From Candidatus Sumerlaeia bacterium (GTDB taxonomy: Bacteria > Sumerlaeota > Sumerlaeia > SLMS01 > JAHLLQ01), in assembly GCA_028284075.1 (NCBI GenBank), contig JANQSL010000117.1, forward strand, positions 1 to 48,731: 48,731 bases of DNA. Reading direction: 5' to 3'. The notes under the pieces were generated by a model. That model had not been told where the DNA came from. It was given only the letters and a program-made list of their open reading frames with translations, and did not search any database. Position 1 is the stretch's first letter. Each line of letters begins with the position of its first letter. A program made the position numbers and the translations under genes. Shown here in pieces: positions 9,233 through 17,459 of the stretch.

Positions 9233-10744
9233 TTAATCCCCGTTTTCACCCGTCTTGTAATTCGGCGAGTCTTTGACAAACTGAATGTCGTGAGGATGGG
9301 CTTCGCGTCGTCCTGAAGGAGTCACACGAACGAGCCGTGCGTTCTTTTGCAGGTCAGCAATGGTTCGGCAGCCGTTATAGCCCATGGATGCCCGCAACCC
9401 TCCGCCGTACTGGTGCAGGATCGTGCCCACGGGACCGCTGTAGGGCACCACACCCTCGATGCCTTCGGGAACAAGCTTGGGAGAGTCGACGTCTTTCTGG
9501 CCGTAACGATCAGAGGAGCCATGGCGCTGCTGCATGGCACCAAGAGAACCCATCCCACGATAGGCCACATACTGGCGTCCGCGAATAAGAACGCGCTCGC
9601 CCGGACCCTCGTCCGTACCTGCAAGCACACTGCCCATCATAACGGTTCCCGCACCGGCGGCGAGCGCCTTCGGTACGTCACCACTGTGCTTGATTCCGCC
9701 ATCGGCGATCACCGGGACACCGGTCCCGCGCAGGGCCTTTGAAACATTGTACACGGCGGAAAACTGCGGAACTCCAACACCGGAAATCACCCGGGTGGTA
9801 CAGATGGAGCCGGGACCGATGCCGACTTTGACACCGTCAACGCCTGCCTCGACAAGAGCAAGAGCGGCTTCACCCGTGGCAATGTTACCGGCAATAACCT
9901 GCTGGTCCGTCCAGCGGGACTTGATCCACTTCACCATGTCGATCACGCCCCTGGTGTGCCCATGAGCGGTATCGACAACAAGCACATCCACAGGTGTCTC
10001 GAGAAGCACTTCGATCCGTTCGTGATCCCCGGGACCAACCGCCGCCCCCACGCGCAGCGAATAATTTTCATCCACGCATTCTCCGCCACTCTTCCCTTTG
10101 ATGATTCGACGAAGATCCTTGAAACTGTATAACCCGACGAATGTGCCGTCTTTCTCAATGACCGGCAGAATGCTGATCTTGTGACGCAACAGGATGTCAT
10201 AGGCTTCCTGCATCGAGATGCCGGGACGAGCGGTCACGGTGTCGGTAATCATGATTTCGCCGACAGTGAGGTCTTCGGATTCGGCATAACGGAACTGGGA
10301 CCCGGTGACGACACCGAGAAGCTTGCGGTTGTTGTCAACAACGGGAAAGCTCGAGAAACGGAAGCCCTTCTCCCGCTTCATGACCTCGACATCCGCGAGG
10401 GTCATTTCGGGCGAAATGGTTCGCGCTTTCACGAGGAAACCATTAAGGTAGTATTTCACGCGCTTGATTTCAGTGCGCTGTGCCGCCGGCTCCAGATTCT
10501 TGTGAACGATCCCAATTCCACCCGCCAGGGCCATGGCGATACCCATGTCGGCCTCCGTCACGGTATCCATGGCAGCCGAAATATAGGGAATATTAAGACG
10601 AATGCCGGTGGTCAGAGCCGTCGAGAGGTCAGCGTCGGCGGGAAGGAAATCGGCATATTGGGTGATGAGAGAGACATCGTCGTAGGTGAGCCCGGTGAAC
10701 CGGTGGTGTTCCATGAACTCGTCGAGGAACGTGTTTTCAATCAA
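9233..10744 (-). CDS. guaB: Inosine-5'-monophosphate dehydrogenase
   Basis: NAD-dependent oxidation of IMP to XMP, the committed step of GMP synthesis, in the cytoplasm. I chose the TTG at 10744, with GGAGG 10 bases upstream, giving 503 residues, close to the family's usual ~490; the frame continues open to 10849, which would add an unneeded 35 residues. The (beta/alpha)8 barrel opens with [11 protein letters not shown]. Two CBS domains are inserted at about residues 95-215. The catalytic loop [15 protein letters not shown] has its Cys near residue 316. The flap region [10 protein letters not shown] and the C-terminal [12 protein letters not shown] follow. It has its own terminator and no guaA beside it. 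Confidence 0.97.
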   Translation of the reverse strand: MIENTFLDEFMEHHRFTGLTYDDVSLITQYADFLPADADLSTALTTGIRLNIPYISAAMDTVTEADMGIAMALAGGIGIVHKNLEPAAQRTEIKRVKYYLNGFLVKARTISPEMTLADVEVMKREKGFRFSSFPVVDNNRKLLGVVTGSQFRYAESEDLTVGEIMITDTVTARPGISMQEAYDILLRHKISILPVIEKDGTFVGLYSFKDLRRIIKGKSGGECVDENYSLRVGAAVGPGDHERIEVLLETPVDVLVVDTAHGHTRGVIDMVKWIKSRWTDQQVIAGNIATGEAALALVEAGVDGVKVGIGPGSICTTRVISGVGVPQFSAVYNVSKALRGTGVPVIADGGIKHSGDVPKALAAGAGTVMMGSVLAGTDEGPGERVLIRGRQYVAYRGMGSLGAMQQRHGSSDRYGQKDVDSPKLVPEGIEGVVPYSGPVGTILHQYGGGLRASMGYNGCRTIADLQKNARLVRVTPSGRREAHPHDIQFVKDSPNYKTGENGD

Positions 10745-10955
10745 GGGTCGAAATCCTCCAAAACCGTTTGCAGGAAAAGGGAGATGCCACACTGTGACGT
10801 CAACCCCGGAGGCGGAAAATGTGTGGATTTCATGGAAATCCGGCCTCACGGTCGGGATTGCCCTCCCTGGAAAGCCCTTGACGAGGACCCGCCCATACCG
10901 TGCTCAATGCGATTTCGGTTTGGCCCCCCGATGCTGACGGTGTGACCTGTCCTTT

Positions 10956-11798
10956 ATGCCTCACAGAAGTCTCCAGTCCATTGTCTTCTCCGGCATGACG
11001 CCGACCACCGCGGCGACGTTGATCTCCCTGTTGGGAGATGAGGGTCTCCCCACGGATATCCGAATCATCGAAGACCTCGTCTATCAACCCTGGCAGACAA
11101 GCCGTTCCGGCTTGCTCATTATGGGTATGGATCCGGAGACGGATCTTGGAAAAGTTTCGATGATGATCCAGGATCGCACAACCTGGTGGGAGGTGGGCAT
11201 CTGCCTGGCGGACAGCATCAAGGCGTATGAACCCGCACTCCTTGCGCAGGGCGCGGTCAAGATTCTCCCCCACCCGGAGGACGATCTGACAGCGGCGCGG
11301 GATGAGTTGCGGAACCTGCTGGAAGTCCTGACGGTTCATGCGACAGATCTGCTGGGCCTGGAGCTGGCTGACCTGATTCAGCTTTATGGTGAAAAACGCG
11401 TCCCCAAGACCATTCGCATCAACGGCCAGGGTGTTATTGGCTCAATGTATCTGCGGGACGGAATTATCGTACACGCGGAAACGATCGACGACCTCCAGGG
11501 CATGGAGGCCTTCAATCGCATGTTTGCCGTTCGCCACCCGGAAATCCGCGTGCACAACGGATGCCTGACAACGAAGAAGTCGATGAGCATGTCCGCGATG
11601 TCGGCCCTCCTGGAGGGCGCCCGCGTTCATGACGAGGACGGTCGGGGAAAGGATTCCCAGACCGATGAAGAGGCTCTCCCCTCAGCGGACGACATGGAAT
11701 CCGTATTGGGCGATATCCTCGAGGGCTTTGAAGCCGATGAAGACAAAGCGGTGGCTCGCAAGGGCGGCGAGGATCTCGACGACGAGTTCGAGTTTTAG
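10956..11798 (+). CDS. Receiver-like/DUF4388 two-domain protein
   Basis: 280 residues. Residues 1-120 look like a response-regulator receiver fold (start SIVFSGMTPTTAATLISLLGD, a LLIMGMDPETDL strand, ILPHPEDDL end) but without a clear phosphoacceptor Asp pattern, so it is probably a pseudo-receiver. Residues ~125-235 are DUF4388 (PatA N-terminal-like): LELADLIQLYGEKRVPKTIRI, then GSMYLRDGIIVHAE and GMEAFNRMF, a module common in gliding and predatory bacteria and thought to mediate protein contacts. The C terminus is acidic and disordered. No good ribosome site precedes the ATG; a second ATG lies at 10995. It is divergent from guaB. Role unknown, likely signalling. Confidence 0.75.
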   Translation: MPHRSLQSIVFSGMTPTTAATLISLLGDEGLPTDIRIIEDLVYQPWQTSRSGLLIMGMDPETDLGKVSMMIQDRTTWWEVGICLADSIKAYEPALLAQGAVKILPHPEDDLTAARDELRNLLEVLTVHATDLLGLELADLIQLYGEKRVPKTIRINGQGVIGSMYLRDGIIVHAETIDDLQGMEAFNRMFAVRHPEIRVHNGCLTTKKSMSMSAMSALLEGARVHDEDGRGKDSQTDEEALPSADDMESVLGDILEGFEADEDKAVARKGGEDLDDEFEF

Positions 11799-11882
11799 CT
11801 CCTGCCAGGTGAAGGTACTCCGAAACCCGGTGAAAGTGGACCGCACCCGGCGACCGCTCATTCGTTGACTCGGTTCCCTGGC

Positions 11883-11910
11883 TTCGCGATGGTTTTGTAA
11901 TCGCGAATTT
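11883..11910 (+). terminator. Hairpin between DUF4388 and symporter genes
   Basis: Eight-bp stem TTCGCGAT/ATCGCGAA with a 9-base loop and a short TTT tail, 22 bases upstream of the symporter start. It may end the DUF4388 transcript or act in the symporter leader. Confidence 0.5.
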
Positions 11911-11931
11911 CGAAATGCCCGGGAGCCCCGC

Positions 11932-13218
11932 ATGAGTGGCAAACACTCCAACCTCATTCTTGCGCTAATCGTTGGCGGACTGGTGCTCGCCATCATTGTC
12001 GTGGCGATTTGCACATCACTCTATAACGGCAACCCCGAAGGGTTCGGACCCGTCTACGTCAATATTATTGCCGTCGGCGACTTCCTTGGTCAGTTCTTCC
12101 TGCGATCCCTGCGCATGATCATCGTTCCGCTCGTACTGGCGTCGATTATCGTCGGCATCAGCTCTCTTGGCGACATCCGCAAGATCGGCGGTATCGGTTT
12201 TCGCACCCTCGGGTTCTACCTGGTTACAACGAGCCTCGCCGTTCTGCTGGGACTGATACTGGTCAACGTGTTCCAGCCTGGCGTGGGTGCCGAAGGCGCG
12301 CTGACAGCGGGTGAGGGTCAGGCGGAGCGCGCCGCACAGCTTGCGGGCCGCGAGGACGTTGCCATCGGCGACGTGTTCCTGTCGTTTCTTTCCACCAACA
12401 TCTTCAAGGCATTCGCCGAGGGCGATATGCTGCCCATTATTGTATTCGCCCTCGTGCTTGGAGGTATCCTCACAACGCTTGGAGAGCGTGGCAGAGTCGT
12501 GCTGAAGTTCTTTGAAGGCGTCAACGATGCGATGATGAAGATCATCGGGCTGATTCTCTGGCTGGCGCCGATTGGAATTTTCGGTCTGGTCATTGCCAAG
12601 TTCGGCGGTGCCTCGATGGAGCCTGGCGGGCTGCGCGCGATGGTTATGAGCGTCGGCAAGTTCTCAGCCGTCGTGATTGGCGGAATAACATTCCATTCGG
12701 TTGTGACCCTGCCGATCCTGCTCTTTGTCCTGTCAAAGCGTAATCCCTTCAAGTATTTCCTCGATCTTATCCCCGCTCTGCTGACGGCATGGTCGACGTC
12801 GTCGTCCGGTGCCACCATTCCGATGACAATTGAATGTACGGTGGATCGTGCGGGAGTCGATTCGCGAGCGGCGGGCTTCGTGATTCCGCTGGGCGCGACG
12901 GTGAACATGGATGGCACAGCCTTCTACGAAGCGGTGGCGGTCATTTTCATCGCACAGGCACTCAACGTCGATCTCAGCATCGGACAAATGATTCTGATCT
13001 TTCTGACGGCAACCTTCAGTTCAATCGGTGTTGCCGCCATACCGCAGGCCAGCCTTGTCATGATCATGGTCATCCTGAGCCAGGTCGACATTCCCGCTGA
13101 GAATATCGCGATGATTCTGGCGGTAGACTGGTTTCTCGACCGATTCCGCACCGTTGCCAACGTCTGGGGAGACTCGGTCGGCGCCGCCTTCGTTGGAAGA
13201 CATCTCCAGCAGAGCTGA
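11932..13218 (+). CDS. Dicarboxylate/amino acid:cation symporter (DAACS/SDF family)
   Basis: 428-residue inner-membrane carrier of the GltPh/GltP/DctA fold, coupling uptake of glutamate, aspartate or C4-dicarboxylates to Na+ or H+. Eight transmembrane helices and two re-entrant hairpins are expected. The family motifs are present: serine-rich hairpin tip STSSSGATIP (288-297), NMDGT (325-329) and DWFLDRFRT...N (399-410), in which the Asp and Arg are substrate-contacting positions in characterised homologues. GGGAG lies 6 bases before the ATG. Residues 118-145, between early helices, are a polar insertion rich in Ala, Gly and Glu. Substrate cannot be told from the sequence alone. Confidence 0.93.
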   Translation: MSGKHSNLILALIVGGLVLAIIVVAICTSLYNGNPEGFGPVYVNIIAVGDFLGQFFLRSLRMIIVPLVLASIIVGISSLGDIRKIGGIGFRTLGFYLVTTSLAVLLGLILVNVFQPGVGAEGALTAGEGQAERAAQLAGREDVAIGDVFLSFLSTNIFKAFAEGDMLPIIVFALVLGGILTTLGERGRVVLKFFEGVNDAMMKIIGLILWLAPIGIFGLVIAKFGGASMEPGGLRAMVMSVGKFSAVVIGGITFHSVVTLPILLFVLSKRNPFKYFLDLIPALLTAWSTSSSGATIPMTIECTVDRAGVDSRAAGFVIPLGATVNMDGTAFYEAVAVIFIAQALNVDLSIGQMILIFLTATFSSIGVAAIPQASLVMIMVILSQVDIPAENIAMILAVDWFLDRFRTVANVWGDSVGAAFVGRHLQQS

Positions 13219-13221
13219 CAG

Positions 13222-13257
13222 GAACGTCGAAGGCTGTTCGTCAAACGTTGGACGTTC
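13222..13257. terminator. Stem-loop between convergent genes
   Basis: Seven-bp inverted repeat GAACGTC/GACGTTC in the 67-bp gap between the symporter and the convergent GT4 gene. It has no T tract on either side, so terminator function is uncertain. Confidence 0.3.
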
Positions 13258-13285
13258 AGCGTGTTCGATTCTCTTCCATCCAACA

Positions 13286-14434
13286 CTATCCGGCCACGTT
13301 CGCGTAGAGGTCAAGCAACTGACCTGCCGCGGATTCCCATGTGAACGGCTTGACGTGCTCAATTCCCCTCGCGCCGAGTTCATCGTGCCGCGCCTGGTCG
13401 AAACCGATCCGGGCAATCGCGTCCGCCCATTCACAGTAATCGGAGCTCCCAACATAGCATGCAGCTTCGCCTCCCACTTCAGGGAGAGCGCTTCCACCGG
13501 CACAAACGACGGGAGAGCCACAAGCCATAGCCTCAAGAACAGGCAGACCGAAGCCTTCGTGCCTCGAGGGAATGACCGTGACAACGGAACCGGTATAGAG
13601 TCCCGGCATGTGCTCATCGGGAACGCGATCGGCAACAACAACATTTCTGTAAAGATGTGAACGATCGCGTAATTCAGCGGGGGGATTTCCGTTCCAACCC
13701 ACAACCAACAGCTTCGGTGTCCGCGTGTCACGGCGGAGAAGCTCCTCGTAGGTGTCCAGTAACAGGGCGTTGCGCTTGCGCGGTGCATGTCCTGTCACGG
13801 CCATGAAGTAGCTTTTGTCCGACAGCCCGACAAACTGACGAGCAATTTCAACAAACCGCTCGCCGACGGGCTGAAAGCGTTCATGGTTTATACCAAGGTG
13901 AATAACGACGACCCGGTCCTCAGGGAGCCCGTATTCCTCAATCAGGCGTGCACGGGAAAATTCACTGGAAGTGACAATACGATCGCATTCCGGCAAGAGC
14001 CTTGGAAACCAGTCCGCAAACAGAGCTCCTCCAAGTCTGTCACGGGATTCCGGTGCATCCTCGAGAAAAGCGAGGTCATAGACGGACACGACCCTTTTGG
14101 CTTCCCGTACCGGAGGCATGTATGAAGCGGGCCCGTGCCAGAGATCGATGCCGGCGCCAACGAGGGATTCGGCATCGGGGCCTTTGCCCTTCGCCCAGCC
14201 ACTGACAACCCATGGGCCCGGCCGCCGTGTGCGAAAGGACTGAACGCGTTCATTCTCGAGAAAGGCGTGATCCCTGCCGGGCGAATGGCGAAGCGAATTC
14301 AGCAAAACGCGGAAGCGAAAATGCTCGTCCCTTGCCCCCACCATCGCTTGCAGCAGTTCCATGGCGGCACGGCCGACACCGGTTCGCAAGCCCAGGGTGG
14401 AGGAAGCGTCGTAGCCAACAGTAAAGAGAGACAT
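13286..14434 (-). CDS. GT4-family glycosyltransferase
   Basis: About 382 residues, starting at the ATG at 14434 (MSLFTVGYDAS) with CGGAG 7 bases upstream; the longer frame to 14644 would overlap the divergent sigma-factor gene and adds non-homologous residues. It has the GT-B fold: an N-terminal acceptor domain beginning GYDASSTLGLRTGVGRAAMELL and a C-terminal nucleotide-sugar domain with VTGHAPRKRNALLLDTY, a conserved S-R-H-EGFGLPVLEAMACG segment containing the E-x7-E motif, and SALPEVGGEAACY. It is a retaining sugar transferase, probably in surface polysaccharide or glycolipid synthesis. No other sugar genes adjoin it, so the acceptor is unknown. Confidence 0.92.
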   Translation of the reverse strand: MSLFTVGYDASSTLGLRTGVGRAAMELLQAMVGARDEHFRFRVLLNSLRHSPGRDHAFLENERVQSFRTRRPGPWVVSGWAKGKGPDAESLVGAGIDLWHGPASYMPPVREAKRVVSVYDLAFLEDAPESRDRLGGALFADWFPRLLPECDRIVTSSEFSRARLIEEYGLPEDRVVVIHLGINHERFQPVGERFVEIARQFVGLSDKSYFMAVTGHAPRKRNALLLDTYEELLRRDTRTPKLLVVGWNGNPPAELRDRSHLYRNVVVADRVPDEHMPGLYTGSVVTVIPSRHEGFGLPVLEAMACGSPVVCAGGSALPEVGGEAACYVGSSDYCEWADAIARIGFDQARHDELGARGIEHVKPFTWESAAGQLLDLYANVAG

Positions 14435-14533
14435 CAAACGGCTCCGCGGCGTCCATTCCCGCCGTCGAATTCCACCGAGGCAAGACTCATGCTTGATAAA
14501 ACAAGCCATGGAATTGAGAAAAAGCACCCTGCG

Positions 14534-14561
14534 GGAACTTTTTTGACGGCCGATTCGTGGA
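14534..14561 (+). promoter_or_regulatory. Candidate ECF-type promoter of the sigma operon
   Basis: GGAACTT (14534-14540) matches the -35 box common to many ECF sigma promoters. After a 15-base spacer comes CGTGGA (14556-14561) as a possible -10. The start codon lies 20 bases on with AGGAGAG between, so the leader would be very short. This would fit autoregulation. Confidence 0.45.
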
Positions 14562-14581
14562 AACAGACAGGAGAGTGAGCA

Positions 14582-15118
14582 GTGGCCGGGGTAAACACTG
14601 ATGAACTGATGGCAGCTCTCGACCCGCTGATGGGTTACGCACACCGGCTTTGCGGGCAGCGGGATGAGGCTGAGGATCTTGTCCAGGCCGCGTATGAACG
14701 ATTTTTAAAGAGTGGAAAGAGCCAAAAAGGCCAGGCCGTTCGCCCCCTTCTCTTCAGAATCGTTCACAATTTGTTCATTGATGAGATGCGATCGCGGAAC
14801 CGCAGGCCCCGGGTCATTTCCATCGAGGATGCAGGTGCGCAGACAAACCCCGCTCTCGCCCAACAGGCTGAAGCAACACGGCATGCAAACGACTCTTTGT
14901 CAGACGAGACACTGGCCGCTCTCGAATCACTGCCGCCGGAGTACCGCGAGGTTCTCTGGCTTCGGGAGGTCGAGGAGTTCTCCTACGAAGAGCTGGCTGA
15001 GATCCTTGAGGTTCCGATCGGAACCGTTCGTTCACGCCTGTCTCGAGCACGCCGCACCATGTTGAACACGTTGCGCCGCGAGAAAATCGGCCATGAAAAC
15101 CGGGAGGTGAAGTCATGA
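14582..15118 (+). CDS. ECF-type RNA polymerase sigma factor
   Basis: 178 residues, GTG start with AGGAGAG 6 bases upstream. Region 2 runs from about residue 12 to 75 (GYAHRLCGQRDEAEDLVQAAYERF, then FRIVHNLFIDEMRSR, the -10 recognition segment). Region 4 is at about 120-168 (LPPEYREVLWLREVEEFSYEELAEIL and a helix-turn-helix GTVRSRLSRARRTM). There is no region 3, as in group 4 sigma factors. Its stop overlaps the start of the anti-sigma gene by ATGA, so the pair is made in fixed ratio. It sits divergent from the GT4 gene and probably responds to an envelope or oxidative signal (inference). Confidence 0.93.
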   Translation: MAGVNTDELMAALDPLMGYAHRLCGQRDEAEDLVQAAYERFLKSGKSQKGQAVRPLLFRIVHNLFIDEMRSRNRRPRVISIEDAGAQTNPALAQQAEATRHANDSLSDETLAALESLPPEYREVLWLREVEEFSYEELAEILEVPIGTVRSRLSRARRTMLNTLRREKIGHENREVKS

Positions 15119-15843
15119 AGCATGACTCCCCGATTTCGGATGACCTCGCCTTACATGTTGAGGCCATGCACGATGGAGAACGTCCATCGTTCAAGAAGGA
15201 TGCTTCGACACTCGATCCGGTGGCGATCGCATATCAGGATGAACTGGCAGACCTTCGGAGCCGTCTTCGTTCAATACCTGCGGAGTCCGCCGGTGCAGGG
15301 CTTCGAAAGCGCATTGAAGACGAGGTCGTATCGAAAAAAAAAGGAGCGCATGGACGACTTCTCCTCGCAATCGCTGCCGCCGCTCTCCTTGTTTTCGCAA
15401 CAGCTTCATTCCTCGTTCCGTTTGGCGGCTCGGACGTCGAGATGTATGTCGATGATCTTGTTCAGCGGCGTCAGGTCTCCTCGGTATCCACGTTCACAAC
15501 AAACGACCGTGGCGAGCTGCAAAGCCTTCTCGCACAAAAAGCCGATTTTCTTCCGGTGATACCCCAATTCAAGGGAGTGGCTCTCGTTTCGGGCCAGCTC
15601 TGCAAAGTGGACGGTTCTCCTGTCGCACTCATCGACTGGAAGCTGGGTTCCGGGGATCTGACTCTCTATATCTCCCCCACTGACAAAAACCCGAGAGGTG
15701 TTCATCAGCAATCCCTCGCGGGATATTCAACCTGCACCTGGCGTGTCTCGGGACTCGAGTATGTTCTGATTGGTCCCGGCAACGAGGCGATCCGCCTCCA
15801 CAAACTGGCGGAAACCGCTCGCCAACAACACTCATCACGGTAG
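15115..15843 (+). CDS. Putative membrane anti-sigma factor
   Basis: 242 residues. Called mainly from position: it overlaps the ECF sigma gene by ATGA. Residues 1-80 form a soluble, charged cytoplasmic part (LHVEAMHDGERPSF, and a helix DELADLRSRLRSIP), followed by one transmembrane helix at about 81-102 (a run of A, L, V and F) and a ~140-residue exported domain with two cysteines (QLCKVDG and STCTWRV) that could form a disulfide. No classical H-x3-C-x2-C zinc anti-sigma motif is present, so it is not of the RsrA/ChrR kind. It would hold the sigma factor at the membrane until a periplasmic signal releases it (inference). Confidence 0.8.
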   Translation: MKHDSPISDDLALHVEAMHDGERPSFKKDASTLDPVAIAYQDELADLRSRLRSIPAESAGAGLRKRIEDEVVSKKKGAHGRLLLAIAAAALLVFATASFLVPFGGSDVEMYVDDLVQRRQVSSVSTFTTNDRGELQSLLAQKADFLPVIPQFKGVALVSGQLCKVDGSPVALIDWKLGSGDLTLYISPTDKNPRGVHQQSLAGYSTCTWRVSGLEYVLIGPGNEAIRLHKLAETARQQHSSR

Positions 15844-15900
15844 TTCCGAAACTCGCGCGTTTCGATTCTCGACTCAAACATCTGAAAGGAACTCTTCACC

Positions 15901-16338
15901 ATGATTCGCCTCAAGGAAATTCCCTATGAACGACTGGCATGTGTCGTTCTTGTCGCGGTGGCAATCACCGCAACCTCCCTGAGCACCGCCCAAACCACCC
16001 GAAAGGCCAGCCTGTCGTCTCCCGAGGTCATCGCCGTGAAGTTTCACGCCGACTGGTGCGGTTCATGCCGGACCATGGGCCCCGTTATGACCGACCTGCA
16101 GAACAAATTTGACGGAAAGCCGGCGTTGTTCGTCACATTTAATCTGACGAATCAATCATCCTCTCACCAATCCGAACTCCATGCAGCCGCGCTGGGGCTC
16201 CAGGACCTGTGGGCTCAAAATGCGGGAAAGACGGGGAAGATCTATCTGATCGATGCGGACTCGAAGGAAACGGTCGCAACGTTGACGAAGAACGATGACT
16301 TCAAAGCCATGGGTGCGGCATTGTCAGGAGCACTCTGA
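15901..16338 (+). CDS. Exported thioredoxin-fold protein
   Basis: 145 residues. A signal peptide or membrane anchor at residues 11-30 precedes a thioredoxin domain with the active site ADWCGSCRTMGP (C53, C56). The CGSC dipeptide differs from the CGPC of cytoplasmic thioredoxin. After it come VMTDLQNKFDG and a C-terminal KTGKIYLIDADSKETVATL. It lies 57 bases after the anti-sigma gene with AAAGGA before its ATG, so it probably shares the transcript. Together with the two Cys in the anti-sigma exported domain this suggests that periplasmic thiol state may be sensed or repaired here (inference). Confidence 0.87.
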   Translation: MIRLKEIPYERLACVVLVAVAITATSLSTAQTTRKASLSSPEVIAVKFHADWCGSCRTMGPVMTDLQNKFDGKPALFVTFNLTNQSSSHQSELHAAALGLQDLWAQNAGKTGKIYLIDADSKETVATLTKNDDFKAMGAALSGAL

Positions 16339-16345
16339 GTCAGAC

Positions 16346-16378
16346 ATCCGGTGCGTCTGCCAGGGAGACGCACCGGAT
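16346..16378. terminator. Hairpin between convergent thioredoxin and DUF1232 genes
   Basis: Perfect 13-bp stem ATCCGGTGCGTCT/AGACGCACCGGAT with a 7-base loop, centred in the 51-bp gap between convergent genes. Neither side has a real T tract, but the stem is very stable and could stop transcription from both directions. Confidence 0.6.
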
Positions 16379-16389
16379 ATTGAAACAGT

Positions 16390-16752
16390 CTACTCCGGAA
16401 GTGCGTCGCCAATTTCAAGACAAGCCGCACGAATAACCAGTGCATCATCCACAAGACCGGGATATCCGTGATCGTCCGGAATATGGTCGTCGTCCGCGAG
16501 AAAGTAAAGCAATGCGGCGGTCGCCACATTGACATGACGCGTTTCGAACCGCTCCGGGTTGCGGACCAGCTTGTAGAGACGGGCGGCGTTGAGTATCATC
16601 TCGTCGATGAGAGCTTTTCCGACGGGTCTGTAAGTGTGACTGTGCCGCTCATAGAGATTGACGCAGAAAGTCAGGTCTTCGCCGCCGGGCCGGAGCGCCG
16701 TCACACGCTCATGGAGCATTCGGACATGGGTTTGGGTCACTTGATCGGGCAT
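16390..16752 (-). CDS. DUF1232/YkvA-like protein
   Basis: 120 residues. The C-terminal half shows the DUF1232 pattern: NVATAALLYFLADDDHIPDDHGYPGLVDDALVIRAA, with the family's conserved Y-x(n)-D-x-IPD-x3-GxxDD core. In DUF1232 proteins this region is often two membrane-associated helices; here it looks soluble. The N-terminal half is helical and charged (LYERHSHTYRPVGKALIDEM). It converges on the thioredoxin gene and diverges from the zinc-ribbon gene at 16899. Function of the family is not established. Confidence 0.8.
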   Translation of the reverse strand: MPDQVTQTHVRMLHERVTALRPGGEDLTFCVNLYERHSHTYRPVGKALIDEMILNAARLYKLVRNPERFETRHVNVATAALLYFLADDDHIPDDHGYPGLVDDALVIRAACLEIGDALPE

Positions 16753-16898
16753 GGGGGCTCTCTCCGGTCAGTCCGGCCAGGATTGAGCCCTTATCGGAAC
16801 GGGAACGGTCCGCCGCCACAACCGGAACCACCGCTTCCCCGTTGACCGCCGGAGAGTACGCCTCAGACTGATGGTCCGAGGAGGTCCGATTCCGGCCC

Positions 16899-17435
16899 AT
16901 GGACAGCTACCTTCAGTTCCGCCGTGCATCTCGCAACTGCCTCGTCTGTGGTGTCAGCCTGCCCGAGCTGCAGCGGCATCCCAGTGTCCTGAAGCTGAGC
17001 GAAAAGGAAGAGGCCATTCGCGAGGACATTTGCCCGACGTGCTGGGAGCACATGGGTGAGCGGAGTTACTTCGGGTACTGGGTAACCCACCGGTTTCAGG
17101 AAGGGCCGAGCGCGGAGGAGCGAAAGCTGGCTCGGGCCGAGCGAAACGAAGCATTATGGGCACTGTTCAACGCGTTGTACGCGCTGAGAGAAAGCGACGA
17201 TCTGGCCCCACAATTGTTCCTGCTGTCCCATCTGCTGATGAAATACCGTATCCTGCAGTTCCGCGAAGCGCGGGAAGACGGTATCCTCATCTTTCACCAC
17301 CAACAGACGCAGGAAACCTTCGAGATCGCCGATCTGCCCCTGGAGTCGGTGTCCTTCGTCGATGTGAAGGATCAGATCGAATCACGGCTTCACGAATTTG
17401 CACCGAAGGAAAGCGATGCGGCGCCGGTGGAATAA
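16899..17435 (+). CDS. Small protein with split zinc ribbon, function unknown
   Basis: 178 residues. Two CxxC pairs near the N terminus (NCLVCGVSL and DICPTCWEHMG), about 29 residues apart, look like a treble-clef or zinc-ribbon site. The middle is alpha-helical (ERKLARAERNEALWALFNALYALR and LLSHLLMKYRILQF), and the C-terminal part is short beta-strand sequence. I do not recognise the family. The only strong ribosome site, GAGGAGG, is 14 bases before the ATG, further than usual. It ends 24 bases before signal peptidase I on the same strand and probably shares its transcript. Confidence 0.75.
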   Translation: MDSYLQFRRASRNCLVCGVSLPELQRHPSVLKLSEKEEAIREDICPTCWEHMGERSYFGYWVTHRFQEGPSAEERKLARAERNEALWALFNALYALRESDDLAPQLFLLSHLLMKYRILQFREAREDGILIFHHQQTQETFEIADLPLESVSFVDVKDQIESRLHEFAPKESDAAPVE

Positions 17436-17459
17436 CCCGGTGATCGTTCCAGCTCCCCT

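Noticed and set aside
10877..10905. TTGACG as -35 of a promoter for the DUF4388 gene
   Set aside because: The hexamer 17 bases on (TGCTCA) is too far from a -10 consensus to support a call.
13021..13788. Minus-strand frame across the symporter end and GT4 end
   Set aside because: It crosses two well-supported genes and carries no recognisable motif.
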